Positions 27,883 through 36,262 of a stretch of 61,181 bases of DNA are shown one piece after another. The DNA comes from Kribbella catacumbae DSM 19601. GTDB taxonomy: Bacteria; Actinomycetota; Actinomycetes; Propionibacteriales; Kribbellaceae. The stretch is from assembly GCF_000372465.1 (NCBI RefSeq), contig NZ_AQUZ01000054.1, forward strand, positions 1 through 61,181, written 5' to 3'. Position 1 is the first letter of the stretch, and each line of letters starts with the position of its first letter. Made by a program: the position numbers and the translations under genes. Under the pieces are notes generated by a model, which saw only the letters and a list, made by a program, of their open reading frames with translations, was not told the origin of the DNA and made no database searches.

Positions 27883-28446
27883 CGTGAGCCGCTCGCCGAT
27901 GCCGGGGTCAGCACCGTCATCGACCTGCGGAACGACTACGAGCGGCTCGAAGTACGGGTGCTCGATGTCGTGCATCACCATCCCGTCGAGGATCAGCAGG
28001 ACGCCGACTTCATGGCGGTGTGGGGTGAGCGGCTCGACACCCCGGCGTACTACGGCGAGGCGCTGCGCCGTTGGCCCGGGCTGATCACCTCGGTGTTCGC
28101 GCGGATCGCGGATGCGCCGCCGGGCGGCGTGCTCGTGCACTGCAAGGCCGGCCAGGACCGCACCGGGATGATCGTCGCGATGCTGCTTGCGCTCGTTGGT
28201 ACGCCGGTTGCGGAGATTCTGGATGACTATGAGCTTGCCGTGCGGACTATGAACGCGTACTACGAAGAGCACCCCGGCGCCGGGGAAGAGGCGATGGGGG
28301 CGGAGGTGCTTGAGGCGCATTGTGCGGATGCGTGTCTGGCGATGGTCGCCTTCCTCGGGTCGACCGATGTGGCCGGTTATCTCACCAACAGTGGGCTCAC
28401 CTTCGAGCAACTCGACCAGCTTCGGGAGCGGTTGCTGGTGGCTTGA
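27883..28446 (+). pseudogene. Tyrosine phosphatase lacking its N-terminus
   Basis: The frame that begins directly after the purL stop, in the same phase, reads EPLADAGVSTVIDLRNDYER and continues to the P-loop VLVHCKAGQDRTGMIVAML (CX5R intact) and a helical C-terminus, matching bacterial DSP-like tyrosine/serine phosphatases. About 45-50 residues normally preceding the VIDLR strand, including the FRDLGG motif, are absent, and the first possible start is GTG 27958, inside the domain. This looks like a deletion that fused the gene to the purL end. A shortened protein could still be made, but folding is doubtful. Confidence 0.7.
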
Positions 28447-28504
28447 TCGGTTGGGTGTCGCCCTCCTGCCTGGCACACTCGGGTAGAGGGAGTGGGGTGT
28501 GAGG

Positions 28505-29002
28505 ATGACCGATCGGTACAAGCCTCGGCCGAGAGCTGATCTGGCGAACCTGGCCGGGATGGCCGCAGCCGCGGGCCAGGAGGCTCGGGCGGTTGCCGCG
28601 CGCCGACGGCTGCAGCCGGTTCGGTTGACCGACGAGGAACGCCGGGTGAGCATCGACGAGCTCTCCGAGCAGTTCGCGATCGGGCGCCTCGACGAGGTCG
28701 AGCTGCACCGCCGCGTCGACATCGTCAACGAAGCCGTCACCCACGCCGATCTTCAGCCGGCCTTCAACGGTCTTCCGCAACCCGCGCTCTACGCGCCGAA
28801 ACCACGCCAGCCAGGGCGCTGGCGCTGGGCCGCGTTCGTGGGTGCCGTCTGGATGGCACTGCCGTTCTTCCTGACCGGCTTGGTGTTCCTCGTCTTCGGC
28901 CGCGAGATCGCCGCCGCCATCTTCGGCCTGCCGGCGCTGGCCTGGGTCGCCGTGACGTGGCGCTGGGCCAAGGCCCCCACGCGCCGATCCCGCCGGACCT
29001 GA
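28505..29002 (+). CDS. DUF1707-domain membrane protein
   Basis: A 165-aa protein from ATG 28505 (GTG 28499 possible). Residues 38-90 form a DUF1707-like domain (LTDEERRVSIDELSEQFAIG, RLDEVELHRRVDIVNEAVTH). Two transmembrane segments follow (AAFVGAVWMALPFFLTGLVF, IFGLPALAWVAVTWRW). DUF1707 proteins are common in actinobacteria and thought to be membrane-associated regulators or scaffolds; the specific role is unknown. An upstream GAGGGAGTG stretch can serve as ribosome site. Confidence 0.8.
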   Translation: MTDRYKPRPRADLANLAGMAAAAGQEARAVAARRRLQPVRLTDEERRVSIDELSEQFAIGRLDEVELHRRVDIVNEAVTHADLQPAFNGLPQPALYAPKPRQPGRWRWAAFVGAVWMALPFFLTGLVFLVFGREIAAAIFGLPALAWVAVTWRWAKAPTRRSRRT

Positions 29003-29023
29003 GGCCCGGCGGGAGTTCGGCGG

Positions 29024-29884
29024 CTACTTTGCGGGTTCGGAGCCGATCCAGAGCTGGACGACTCCCGGAGACTGCGGCCGAGCCTCGTGGACGTACCAGT
29101 CACCCGGTGCCGGGTCGACTTCCTTGGCGGTGGTGACGCCGTCGACCAGCTCCGTCTTCGAGTTGAGGTAGCTCCCGACGGTGACGCCGCGCGCCGCGAT
29201 GAGCTTCTGTACCTCGGCCACCCGCTTGTTCTTGTACGCCATGCCCGCCAGCTCCTCGCCAGGAGCGTTGGATTCGCTCGGCATGTACTGGTACAGCTCA
29301 CCAGGCTTGGCGGCCCGGCCGAACATGATCTCGGCCTTGCCCTTGAACTTCTTGCCCACCTCGACGCCGTACTGGCAACCGGGGTCGCTCGCGTTCAGCG
29401 TGCTCGGACAGTTCTCGCCCGGCTTGAGCAGCCCGAGTTTCGTCCCGTCGCTGCCGTCGTAGTACAGGAAGGTCGCGTACTTGCCGACCGCTGTCGGCGC
29501 GACGGGCACCATCCGCACCTTGATGTCCAGCCCGAGCTTCTTGAACTGCTGGTTGTAGGCCTCGGGGTCGGCGTACTGATCGACCACCCGGACGGTCAGC
29601 CACTCGCCCTGATCCGTCACGGACAGCGCCTGCGGAAGGTCCTGCCCCGGACGGTCCACCACGGCCGCGGCGACCACTCCGCCGATGAGCAGCGTGCAGG
29701 CGGCCACCAGCGCCAGCCGCGGACGGGCCGGCGTACGGCGTGGGGCCAGCTTGGTGACCCGGGTGGTGTCCTCGACGGTGGCGGTGATGCCGTCGGACAG
29801 TTCCGCCCAGGCGCTCTCACTGACCGAGGTGCCGGGGGAGGGGTTGAGCCCGCGGGTCACCGCGTCGATGTCATGCGTCTTCAT
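29024..29884 (-). CDS. Membrane-anchored sigma partner protein
   Basis: A 286-aa protein with a 55-residue cytoplasmic N-terminus (DIDAVTRGLNPSPGTSVSE, SAWAELSDGITATVED), one transmembrane helix (LALVAACTLLIGGVVAAAVV) and an extracytoplasmic domain of about 200 residues (VVDQYADPEAYNQQFKKLGL, LWIGSEP). Its start overlaps the end of the ECF sigma gene by 14 nt. Arrangement and topology suggest an anti-sigma factor or sensor for that sigma; no zinc motif is seen. Confidence 0.75.
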   Translation of the reverse strand: MKTHDIDAVTRGLNPSPGTSVSESAWAELSDGITATVEDTTRVTKLAPRRTPARPRLALVAACTLLIGGVVAAAVVDRPGQDLPQALSVTDQGEWLTVRVVDQYADPEAYNQQFKKLGLDIKVRMVPVAPTAVGKYATFLYYDGSDGTKLGLLKPGENCPSTLNASDPGCQYGVEVGKKFKGKAEIMFGRAAKPGELYQYMPSESNAPGEELAGMAYKNKRVAEVQKLIAARGVTVGSYLNSKTELVDGVTTAKEVDPAPGDWYVHEARPQSPGVVQLWIGSEPAK

Positions 29885-30497
29885 GGGAGACCCCTCTCTC
29901 AGGGTGAACAGTTTTCAGTGAGACCAGGGATCGGTTGGCCAGTGGGGCGGTCAGCAACTTGGCGAACCGCTTCCTGGCCCGGTGCAACCTGATCCGTACT
30001 GCGTTGCGCGTGATGCCGAGCGTGATCGCGATCTGGGCGGTGTCGAGCTCTTCCCAAGCCACCAGGGACAGCAGCTCCCGGTCCTGCTCGGGCAAGCACC
30101 GGAAGGCGATGGCGGCGGGGGAGTCGTCGGGAAGCGTGCGGGCCGGTTCGTCCGGCTCGGCCAGTTCGCTGCGGAGCCGGTCGGCCAAGGCGTGGCGACG
30201 GCCTTCGCCGCGCAGATGGTTGGCGAGCACCCGCCTCGCCACGCCGTACAGCCAAGGTCTGGTCTGGTCGCCGGGCGGGACGTCGTCGAGCCGGCGCCAG
30301 GCGACCAGGAAAGTGTCGGCGAGCAGGTCGGCGGCGTCGTGCCGGTTCCCGGTCCGGCGGAGCAGGTAGCCGAGCACTGCCTCGCGATTGGCCGCGAAGA
30401 ACTGCTCGAACCTCTCCCGCCGGCGGTCCCGCGGTCCGTCGCCCACGCCCGCCTCCCTGACCGGCCCCGGTCGGGCCCTTGTCGGTGTCTGCGTCAT
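29871..30497 (-). CDS. ECF RNA polymerase sigma factor
   Basis: A 208-aa ECF sigma factor starting at ATG 30497 (MTQTPTRARPG). Region 2 is visible in RFEQFFAANREAVLGYLLRR and DAADLLADTFLVAWRRLDDV, and region 4 in LPEQDRELLSLVAWEELDTA and IAITLGITRNAVRIRLHRAR. The C-terminal 25 residues are extra. The overlapping downstream gene encodes a membrane protein likely to control it. A 12-bp perfect palindrome lies 56 nt upstream of the start. Confidence 0.92.
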   Translation of the reverse strand: MTQTPTRARPGPVREAGVGDGPRDRRRERFEQFFAANREAVLGYLLRRTGNRHDAADLLADTFLVAWRRLDDVPPGDQTRPWLYGVARRVLANHLRGEGRRHALADRLRSELAEPDEPARTLPDDSPAAIAFRCLPEQDRELLSLVAWEELDTAQIAITLGITRNAVRIRLHRARKRFAKLLTAPLANRSLVSLKTVHPERGVSHEDA

Positions 30498-30552
30498 ACC
30501 CCACACATGTCCGGCACCCGCACGGTCCATTTCACCCCGCCCACATTGCAGC

Positions 30553-30564
30553 AACCTGCAGGTT
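30553..30564. promoter_or_regulatory. Palindrome upstream of the ECF sigma gene
   Basis: AACCTGCAGGTT is a perfect 12-bp palindrome in the 127-nt region between the ECF start and the GNAT remnant. It could be an operator. The AACC arm also resembles the AAC core of ECF -35 elements, on both strands. Confidence 0.35.
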
Positions 30565-30623
30565 TGTCCTCGACTCGATGACCGTCCGGCGTGGACCTGG
30601 TCGTGGATGCATCCGGTAGCTGA

Positions 30624-30788
30624 AATAGCCTGGCGGCGTGGAGCCACAGCAGCGGTTGGCCGGGCCGGCTGTACAAGGCATTCGGCTTCACCGAGGTCGA
30701 GCCCGCCGAGCTGACGATGCCAGACGGCGTCGTCCTGCCCGCAGTAGCGATGGAACGCGCAGTTGATCAGAACGGAGACGCACGATGA
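30624..30788 (+). pseudogene. GNAT acetyltransferase C-terminal fragment
   Basis: The frame after an in-frame TGA (30621-30623) reads GRLYKAFGFTEVEPAELTM and PDGVVLPAVAMERAVDQ. The LYxxxGFxEVEP motif followed by a beta strand is typical of the last part of GNAT N-acetyltransferases. The acetyl-CoA-binding Q/RxxGxG/A segment is missing. Its stop overlaps the cupin ATG (ATGA), so an acetyltransferase was once translationally coupled to the cupin. Confidence 0.5.
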
Positions 30789-31423
30789 CCGCAGGCACCA
30801 CCGTCCAGGCCCCCGACGGCACCGAGGTCGTGCTGGGAGAGATCGGCACCCGGGTGCTCCTGGAGAACTCCCGCGTCCGCGTCTGGGAGGTCTCTCTCGC
30901 GCCCGGCGAGGCACAGGGCTGGCACCTCCACCACAACCCGTACGTCGTCCTGTGCCTGGCGACGTCGCCGTGCCACATGGACTGGCTCGACGGCAGCCCG
31001 GCCCGCCAGCTCAGCGAGACCATCGGCGGCTCGGTATACCGTCCGGTTTCCCCGGTTCACATGCTCACGAACGACGGCGATTCGCCGTACCTGAACCGCC
31101 TGATCGAGCTGCTGGACCTGGGCGAGGAGGCGTCGGGCGAGCCGTACGCCAGCTCCGCCATGGGCGAGGGGAGCTTCGCCTCCATCGGCGAGGTCCCGGC
31201 CAAGGTGATCATCGACGACCCGGACGTTCAGGTCCTGCACGTAACCCCCGACGCGGGCGAGACCTACACCTGGATCGCGGGTGTGCACCCCACACTGGTG
31301 GTAGACCTCGATCTGGACAGCCCGGACGTCACCTACCTCCAGCCCGGCGAGTCCTACGACCTACCGGCCAAGGCGACCAGCACCAACGGCTACAACCTGG
31401 TCGAACTCCGCTACTACAGCTGA
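30785..31423 (+). CDS. Cupin-domain protein
   Basis: A 212-aa protein with cupin-fold features: VRVWEVSLAPGEAQGWHLHH contains an early metal-binding His cluster, and YVVLCLATSPCHMDWLDG follows. The second half (VLHVTPDAGETYTWIAGVHP) may be a second degenerate cupin. It could be an isomerase, dioxygenase or small-molecule sensor; there is not enough to choose. Start ATG 30785 overlaps the acetyltransferase remnant. A palindromic element separates it from the convergent dhaM. Confidence 0.75.
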   Translation: MTAGTTVQAPDGTEVVLGEIGTRVLLENSRVRVWEVSLAPGEAQGWHLHHNPYVVLCLATSPCHMDWLDGSPARQLSETIGGSVYRPVSPVHMLTNDGDSPYLNRLIELLDLGEEASGEPYASSAMGEGSFASIGEVPAKVIIDDPDVQVLHVTPDAGETYTWIAGVHPTLVVDLDLDSPDVTYLQPGESYDLPAKATSTNGYNLVELRYYS

Positions 31424-31438
31424 TCTCGACGCCGCCGC

Positions 31439-31526
31439 GGACCGCCAGCACTACGTAACCCGTGCTGGCGCTGCGACACGCCGTGGGAAAGCGTTCGCTG
31501 GGGAGGTTCGGTAGTGGTGGCGGTCC
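31439..31526. repeat. Palindromic element, variant copy D
   Basis: Arms 31439-31454 (GGACCGCCAGCACTAC) and 31511-31526 (GTAGTGGTGGCGGTCC) pair at 15 of 16 positions around a 56-nt loop. The outer core GGACCGCCNNCACT equals that of copies A-C, but the inner TCACAAA part differs. It lies between the convergent cupin and dhaM genes, ending 7 nt from the dhaM stop. Confidence 0.7.
31443..31470. terminator. Hairpin between convergent genes
   Basis: CGCCAGCAC (31443-31451) and GTGCTGGCG (31462-31470) pair perfectly around a 10-nt loop. This smaller hairpin is nested in and competes with element copy D. It is placed to terminate cupin transcription. Confidence 0.6.
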
Positions 31527-31532
31527 GGCCCT

Positions 31533-33896
31533 TTATCCAGTCAGGGCGCGAACGGCCGCTGCGCTGTCGAGCTGGAGCGCCTTGGCGGCGAGTTTGGTGG
31601 CGTTCGCCAGGTTGGTTTTGCGGAGGCGGGCCTTGATGGTGGGGACCTGTGGGCCAACAGCGCTCAGCTCGTGGACGCCTAGTCCGGCTAGCAGGACGGC
31701 CGCGTCGGGGTCGCTTGCCAGGTCTCCGCAGACGGCGACCTCGACGCCCGCGGGGACTCCGCGGACCACTCGATCGATGAGCTGGAGGACTGCCGGATCC
31801 AGCCCATCGGCGAGCCCGGCGACCGCGCTGTTCCCGCGGTCAGAGGCCGTCGTGTACTGCGTGAGGTCGTTGGTCCCGATGCTGACGAAGTCGAGCCCGT
31901 CAGCCAGCGTGGCAATTCTCAACGCGGCGGCCGGCACCTCGACCATGATCCCGACCTTGAGCCCTTCCGGCGCACCGATCGCGGCGAGCTCCTCACGGGC
32001 CCAAGCGACCTCCTCGGCCGTCGTGACCATCGGGAACATCACCTGGACCGGCGTCTCGGCCGCCACCTGGCAGATCGCCCGCAGCTGATCCCGCAGCAGC
32101 TCCGGCTGCCGTCGAAACACCCTGATCCCACGCTCACCCAGGAACGGATTCGCCTCGCGCCCCTGAGGCAGGAACGCGAGCGGCTTGTCCCCACCGACAT
32201 CCCAGGTGCGGATCGTGATCGGCTTCCCATCGAGGGCAGCCGCGATCGCCCGGAACGCCTCGACCTGTTCGTCCACGGTCGGCGCCACCCGCCGGTCGCC
32301 GAACAGCACCTCCGTCCGCACCAGCCCGGATCCGTCGGCGCCACGCGCATCCAGCGCGTCCTGCACCGACCCAACGTTTGCGAGTACTGCGATCGTCTGG
32401 CCGTCCACGGTCACTGCCGGCTGCTCGGCCTCCGCCAGAGCCACTTCCCGTTCGACGGCGCGCTCGCGTAGCGCAGTACGGAATCTCTTGCCGCCGTCTG
32501 CGGGGTCGACGACGAACTCGTGAGCGCGTGCGTCGAAGGCGACGAGTGCACCGCTCGGGACCGCCACGTCGCCGATCCCAGTGAAGACAGGGATTCCGCG
32601 GGACCGAGCGACGATCACCCCGTGCCCGGTAGTCCCGGCCGCCCGCACGGCAACCCCGACGATCCGCTCGGCGTCGACACTGGCCGCGGTGGCCGCATCC
32701 AGCTCCCGTACTACGAGCAGACCGCCATCGGCCGGGCTCGCTTCAACCGCGCCCACCAGAGCTCGCAGTACCCGGTCGCGGACGCTCCGGACGTCCTGAG
32801 CCCGCTCGCGTTGGTACGGATCGTCAAGCCCTTCGAAGGTCGAGGCGAGTTCATCCATCGCCGACTTCCAGGCGTCCGGCGCGCTTTTGTCGGCGTGCAA
32901 CACGGCGTCGAGCAACACCGCGTCGTCCAGCAACGCCAACTGGGCATCGAAGATCGCGGCTTCCGCGGTGCCGACCGTCGCGGCTGTCTGGTCCCGCAGC
33001 GCGATCAACTGCACCTCAGCGGTCCGTCGCGCATCCTTCGAGCGTTGCCGCTCGACGTCGGCATCATCTGCTTGGTATCCGCTCAGGTCGATCTCTTGGT
33101 CAGCAACGATCGCCGGCCCGATCGCCACATCCAGCCCGGATCCACTCTTGCCAACTGCGGCCGGGGTCGTGGCTACCGGTACGTCGTCGAAGCCGCGATC
33201 AGCGAGCGCACCAAGCGCCGCCAAAGCTTCGTGCGCGTCCGGCCCGCTCGCGCCGACCCTCAGTCGATGGCCCTGCTGGACGTTGAGCGTCGCCACCATG
33301 CTCAGACTGCCCGCGTCGACCGGGCCCTTGCCGGTGGTCAGATTCGTCAGTGTCACCCGGGCTTCGAACTTCTGCGCCAACCCGACCACCTTCGCCGCGG
33401 GCCGGGCGTGCAGTCCATGCTCGTTGCTAACAGCAACTTCAATGACGTGGTCCGAGGCATCGTCGGTCGGTGAGGTTTCCGAGACGGCATCACCGAGGTG
33501 ATCCTGCTTGCCCGCCAACCCGCGCGAAGCCTCGGCCAGTACTGCGTCCAGGGTCGCGCCGGTCGATGCCGTCACCACCGCCGCCACAAGCCCTTCAACC
33601 AAAGGCGCGCTGGACAGCTTCACCCGCTCGGCGACCTCGGGATCCACGAACTCCAAGGCCATCTCGGCGCTCAACACCGCACTGCCCAGATCGAGCAACA
33701 CCAGCACGCCATCCGGGCTGTCGGCCACCGCGATCGCCTCGGCCACCGCCGCGGCATCCGTCCCGAACGTCGTCTCGTCCAGCCCGGCCGCCACCGCGAT
33801 CACCGGCCGGTCGCCCTCGGCAACCATCTCGGATGCCAGCCCAACAACCGCCTCAGCCAGCGCCCGACTGTGCGATACGACCACGATCCCAATCAT
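31533..33896 (-). CDS. dhaM: DhaM phosphotransferase: EIIA-Dha, HPr and enzyme I fusion
   Basis: A 787-aa multiphosphoryl protein. Residues 1-130 are the DhaM EIIA-like domain (GIVVVSHSRALAEAVVGLA, active His 9). About 165-255 is HPr (SNEHGLHARPAAKVVGLAQ, active His). From about 270 to the end is enzyme I: GTTGHGVIVARSRGIPVF carries the phospho-His, and FVSIGTNDLTQYTTASDRG and VAVCGDLASDP form the PEP site with the catalytic Cys. It moves phosphate from PEP to ADP bound in DhaL. The shorter E. coli DhaM lacks the PEP-binding part, so this protein may be self-sufficient. It is the last gene after dhaK and dhaL. Confidence 0.95.
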   Translation of the reverse strand: MIGIVVVSHSRALAEAVVGLASEMVAEGDRPVIAVAAGLDETTFGTDAAAVAEAIAVADSPDGVLVLLDLGSAVLSAEMALEFVDPEVAERVKLSSAPLVEGLVAAVVTASTGATLDAVLAEASRGLAGKQDHLGDAVSETSPTDDASDHVIEVAVSNEHGLHARPAAKVVGLAQKFEARVTLTNLTTGKGPVDAGSLSMVATLNVQQGHRLRVGASGPDAHEALAALGALADRGFDDVPVATTPAAVGKSGSGLDVAIGPAIVADQEIDLSGYQADDADVERQRSKDARRTAEVQLIALRDQTAATVGTAEAAIFDAQLALLDDAVLLDAVLHADKSAPDAWKSAMDELASTFEGLDDPYQRERAQDVRSVRDRVLRALVGAVEASPADGGLLVVRELDAATAASVDAERIVGVAVRAAGTTGHGVIVARSRGIPVFTGIGDVAVPSGALVAFDARAHEFVVDPADGGKRFRTALRERAVEREVALAEAEQPAVTVDGQTIAVLANVGSVQDALDARGADGSGLVRTEVLFGDRRVAPTVDEQVEAFRAIAAALDGKPITIRTWDVGGDKPLAFLPQGREANPFLGERGIRVFRRQPELLRDQLRAICQVAAETPVQVMFPMVTTAEEVAWAREELAAIGAPEGLKVGIMVEVPAAALRIATLADGLDFVSIGTNDLTQYTTASDRGNSAVAGLADGLDPAVLQLIDRVVRGVPAGVEVAVCGDLASDPDAAVLLAGLGVHELSAVGPQVPTIKARLRKTNLANATKLAAKALQLDSAAAVRALTG

Positions 33897-33942
33897 GCGA
33901 CCACCGCATCGCGTCCAGCGTCAGGCGGTCCTGCGTTCGACG

Positions 33943-34563
33943 TCATGCCAGTGTGCGGGCAGCGGATTCCAGCAGGAGGGTTGTGCTGGTGGCTCCGGGG
34001 TCTTGGTGACCCGCGCTGCGTTCGCCGAGGTAGCTCGCTCGTCCCTTGCGTGCCACTAGCGGCGTGGTCGCATCCCGCCCCTTCGCAGCCGCCTCGGCCG
34101 CCGCCGCGAGCGCCCCACCGAGATCGGCCCCGCCCGCGACAGCATCGTCGTACGCGTCGAGCGCGGGTGCCCAGGCGTCGTACATGGTCTTGTCGCCAAG
34201 CTCCGCCTTGCCGCGCGCGAGGATGCCGCCGACGCCCGCCTTCAGCGCCTCGCCGACCGTCGCGGGCGTGATCTCCGCGCCCGCCAGTGCCGTCCCGAAG
34301 CGCAGGAAGAACGTCCCGTACAACGGTCCGCTCGCTCCGCCGACCTTGCTGACCAGCGTCATCCCGGCCTTCTTCATCAGTTCATCGACCGACTCGAAGG
34401 ACACTTCGTCCAGCACCGCGACCACCGCCGCGAACCCGCGATCCATGTTGCTGCCGTGGTCGGCATCGCCGATCGCCGAGTCCAGCTCGGTCAGGTACGC
34501 CGCGTTCTCGTGCAGCGTGCTCGCGGCGTCGCGCAGCCAGTTCGTGAAGTTCTCGACTCCCAT
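33943..34563 (-). CDS. dhaL: Dihydroxyacetone kinase ADP-binding subunit DhaL
   Basis: A 206-aa all-helical nucleotide subunit. The metal/ADP site residues are visible in LTELDSAIGDADHGSNMDRG, with VGGASGPLYGTFFLRFG and the C-terminal GHQDPGATSTTLLLESAA. It holds ADP as a cofactor and transfers phosphate to dihydroxyacetone on DhaK. Start ATG 34563 is given; GTG 34569 overlaps the dhaK stop and is equally possible. Confidence 0.95.
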   Translation of the reverse strand: MGVENFTNWLRDAASTLHENAAYLTELDSAIGDADHGSNMDRGFAAVVAVLDEVSFESVDELMKKAGMTLVSKVGGASGPLYGTFFLRFGTALAGAEITPATVGEALKAGVGGILARGKAELGDKTMYDAWAPALDAYDDAVAGGADLGGALAAAAEAAAKGRDATTPLVARKGRASYLGERSAGHQDPGATSTTLLLESAARTLA

Positions 34564-34565
34564 GC

Positions 34566-35570
34566 TCACGCGTTCCAGCGTAGGCCGGGGGTGTTCACTG
34601 GCGCGTCCCAGAGGCGTACCAGTTCGTCGTCCACCTTCAGCAGGGTGACCGAGCAACCGGCCATCTCCAGTGAGGTGATGTAGTTGCCGACCAGCGACCG
34701 GGCCACTGTGATGCCCGCGCGGTCCAGCAGTTGCTGCACCTCGTTGTACATCAAGTAGAGCTCGAGCAGCGGTGTCCCGCCCATCCCGTTGACGAAGGCA
34801 ATCACCGAATCGCCTTGCTGGTAAGGCAGATCGCCGAGGACCGGATCGACCAGCATCGCGGCGATCTCCTTGGCCGGTGCCAGCGGCAACCGTTGCCGGC
34901 CGGGCTCGCCGTGGATGCCGATGCCGAGTTCCATCTCGTTCTCGGCCAGCTCGAAGGTCGGCTTGCCCGCGGCCGGCACGGTGCACGACGTCAGCGCCAT
35001 CCCCATGCTGCGGCCGTTGTCGTTCACCCGCTTGGCCAGGTCGGCGACCTCCTGCAGGGGCCGGCCTTCCTCCGCCGCGGCACCGACGATCTTCTCCAGC
35101 AGCACGGTCACGCCAACGCCACGGCGTCCAGCGGTGTAGAGGCTGTCCTGTACTGCGACGTCGTCATCGGTGACGACGGACAGTACTTCGGTACCGGCGT
35201 CGGCGGCGGCCAGTTCGGCGGCCATCTCGAAGTTCATCACGTCGCCGGTGTAGTTCTTCACGATGTGCAGCACCCCGGCACCCGTGTCGACGGCCTTGGT
35301 CGCGGCCATCATCTGATCCGGCACCGGCGAGGTGAACACCTCACCCGCACACGCGGCGTCGAGCATCCCCAGCCCGACGAACCCGCCGTGCATCGGCTCA
35401 TGCCCGGACCCACCACCCGAGATCAGCCCGACCTTCCCAGCCCTGGGCGCGTCCTTGCGATAGACGATCCGATTCTCCAGATCAACCTTCAATCGATCCG
35501 GATGCGCCGCCCCCATCCCACGCAACGCTTCACTCACAACATCGGCAGGTTCGTTGATGAGCTTCTTCAT
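34566..35570 (-). CDS. dhaK: Dihydroxyacetone kinase substrate-binding subunit DhaK
   Basis: A 334-aa subunit (ATG 35570; ATG 35579 is an alternative). Motifs are ISGGGSGHEPMHGGFVG, VLHIVKNYTGDVMNFEMAAE, and ELGIGIHGEPG, where His forms the hemiaminal with dihydroxyacetone. FVNGMGGTPLLELYLMYNEV is also typical. It is the first gene of a dhaKLM operon producing DHAP from dihydroxyacetone. No local regulator (DhaR-like) is visible. Confidence 0.96.
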   Translation of the reverse strand: MKKLINEPADVVSEALRGMGAAHPDRLKVDLENRIVYRKDAPRAGKVGLISGGGSGHEPMHGGFVGLGMLDAACAGEVFTSPVPDQMMAATKAVDTGAGVLHIVKNYTGDVMNFEMAAELAAADAGTEVLSVVTDDDVAVQDSLYTAGRRGVGVTVLLEKIVGAAAEEGRPLQEVADLAKRVNDNGRSMGMALTSCTVPAAGKPTFELAENEMELGIGIHGEPGRQRLPLAPAKEIAAMLVDPVLGDLPYQQGDSVIAFVNGMGGTPLLELYLMYNEVQQLLDRAGITVARSLVGNYITSLEMAGCSVTLLKVDDELVRLWDAPVNTPGLRWNA

Positions 35571-35640
35571 GCCCCCCATCTGAGCACACCGAACCCGCCA
35601 GCGGCAGCCCCTCGCGAGGATCGCTGACGGGCCGCTGCCA

Positions 35641-36201
35641 TCAGTCCTTCGGGCGGAGGAGGGGGCGGACTACCTCGCGGGCGTCGTGGATGCGGGACTT
35701 GATGGTGCCGAGGGGGGCTCCGACCTCGGCGGCGATCTCTTCGTAGGAGAGGCCGTAGACGTCTCGGAGGACCAGCGGGGTCACCATCTGCGGGCGGTCG
35801 CGCTCCAGGGTCTCCAGGGCTTCCAGGAGGTCCAGGCGGGTGCCGGCGATCACGCTGGTGGTCCTCGGGTCCGGGCGGTCCATCTGCTCGGGGTTGTGGG
35901 CCGCCTGCGCGGTGCGCTTCAGCTTGCGGTACGTCGAGCGGGCCGAGTTGGCCGCGACCGAGTGCACCCAGGTCGAGAAGCTGCTCCGGCCGGAGTAGGT
36001 GTGGATCTTGGTGGCGATGTTGAGCAGCGCCTCCTGGGCCGCGTCCTCGGCGTCGGCGGAGTACGGCAGCACACTGCGGCAGATCCGCAGGACGCGCGGG
36101 TGGACCAGTCGGAGCAGGTCGTCCATCGCGTTCTTGTCACCACCGGCGGCACGCTCGGCCAGGACGGCCAGGTCGTCGGTCGGACTGCTGCTTTCGCTCA
36201 T
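35641..36201 (-). CDS. ECF RNA polymerase sigma factor
   Basis: A 186-aa sigma factor from ATG 36201 (MSESSSPTDDLAVLAERAAG). The frame extends to 36252, but that would overlap the divergent promoter region. Region 2 is in DAEDAAQEALLNIATKIHTY and SFSTWVHSVAANSARSTYRK, and region 4 in LVLRDVYGLSYEEIAAEVGA and LGTIKSRIHDAREVVR. It is divergent from a membrane Ser/Thr kinase gene 61 nt away; kinase/ECF pairs suggest phosphorylation-controlled sigma activity, an inference. Confidence 0.9.
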   Translation of the reverse strand: MSESSSPTDDLAVLAERAAGGDKNAMDDLLRLVHPRVLRICRSVLPYSADAEDAAQEALLNIATKIHTYSGRSSFSTWVHSVAANSARSTYRKLKRTAQAAHNPEQMDRPDPRTTSVIAGTRLDLLEALETLERDRPQMVTPLVLRDVYGLSYEEIAAEVGAPLGTIKSRIHDAREVVRPLLRPKD

Positions 36202-36262
36202 CTGCGCCTTCGTTGTCACGGTCCCCAGGGCGTGGGACTCCCAGTACTCCATAATGCCTTGT

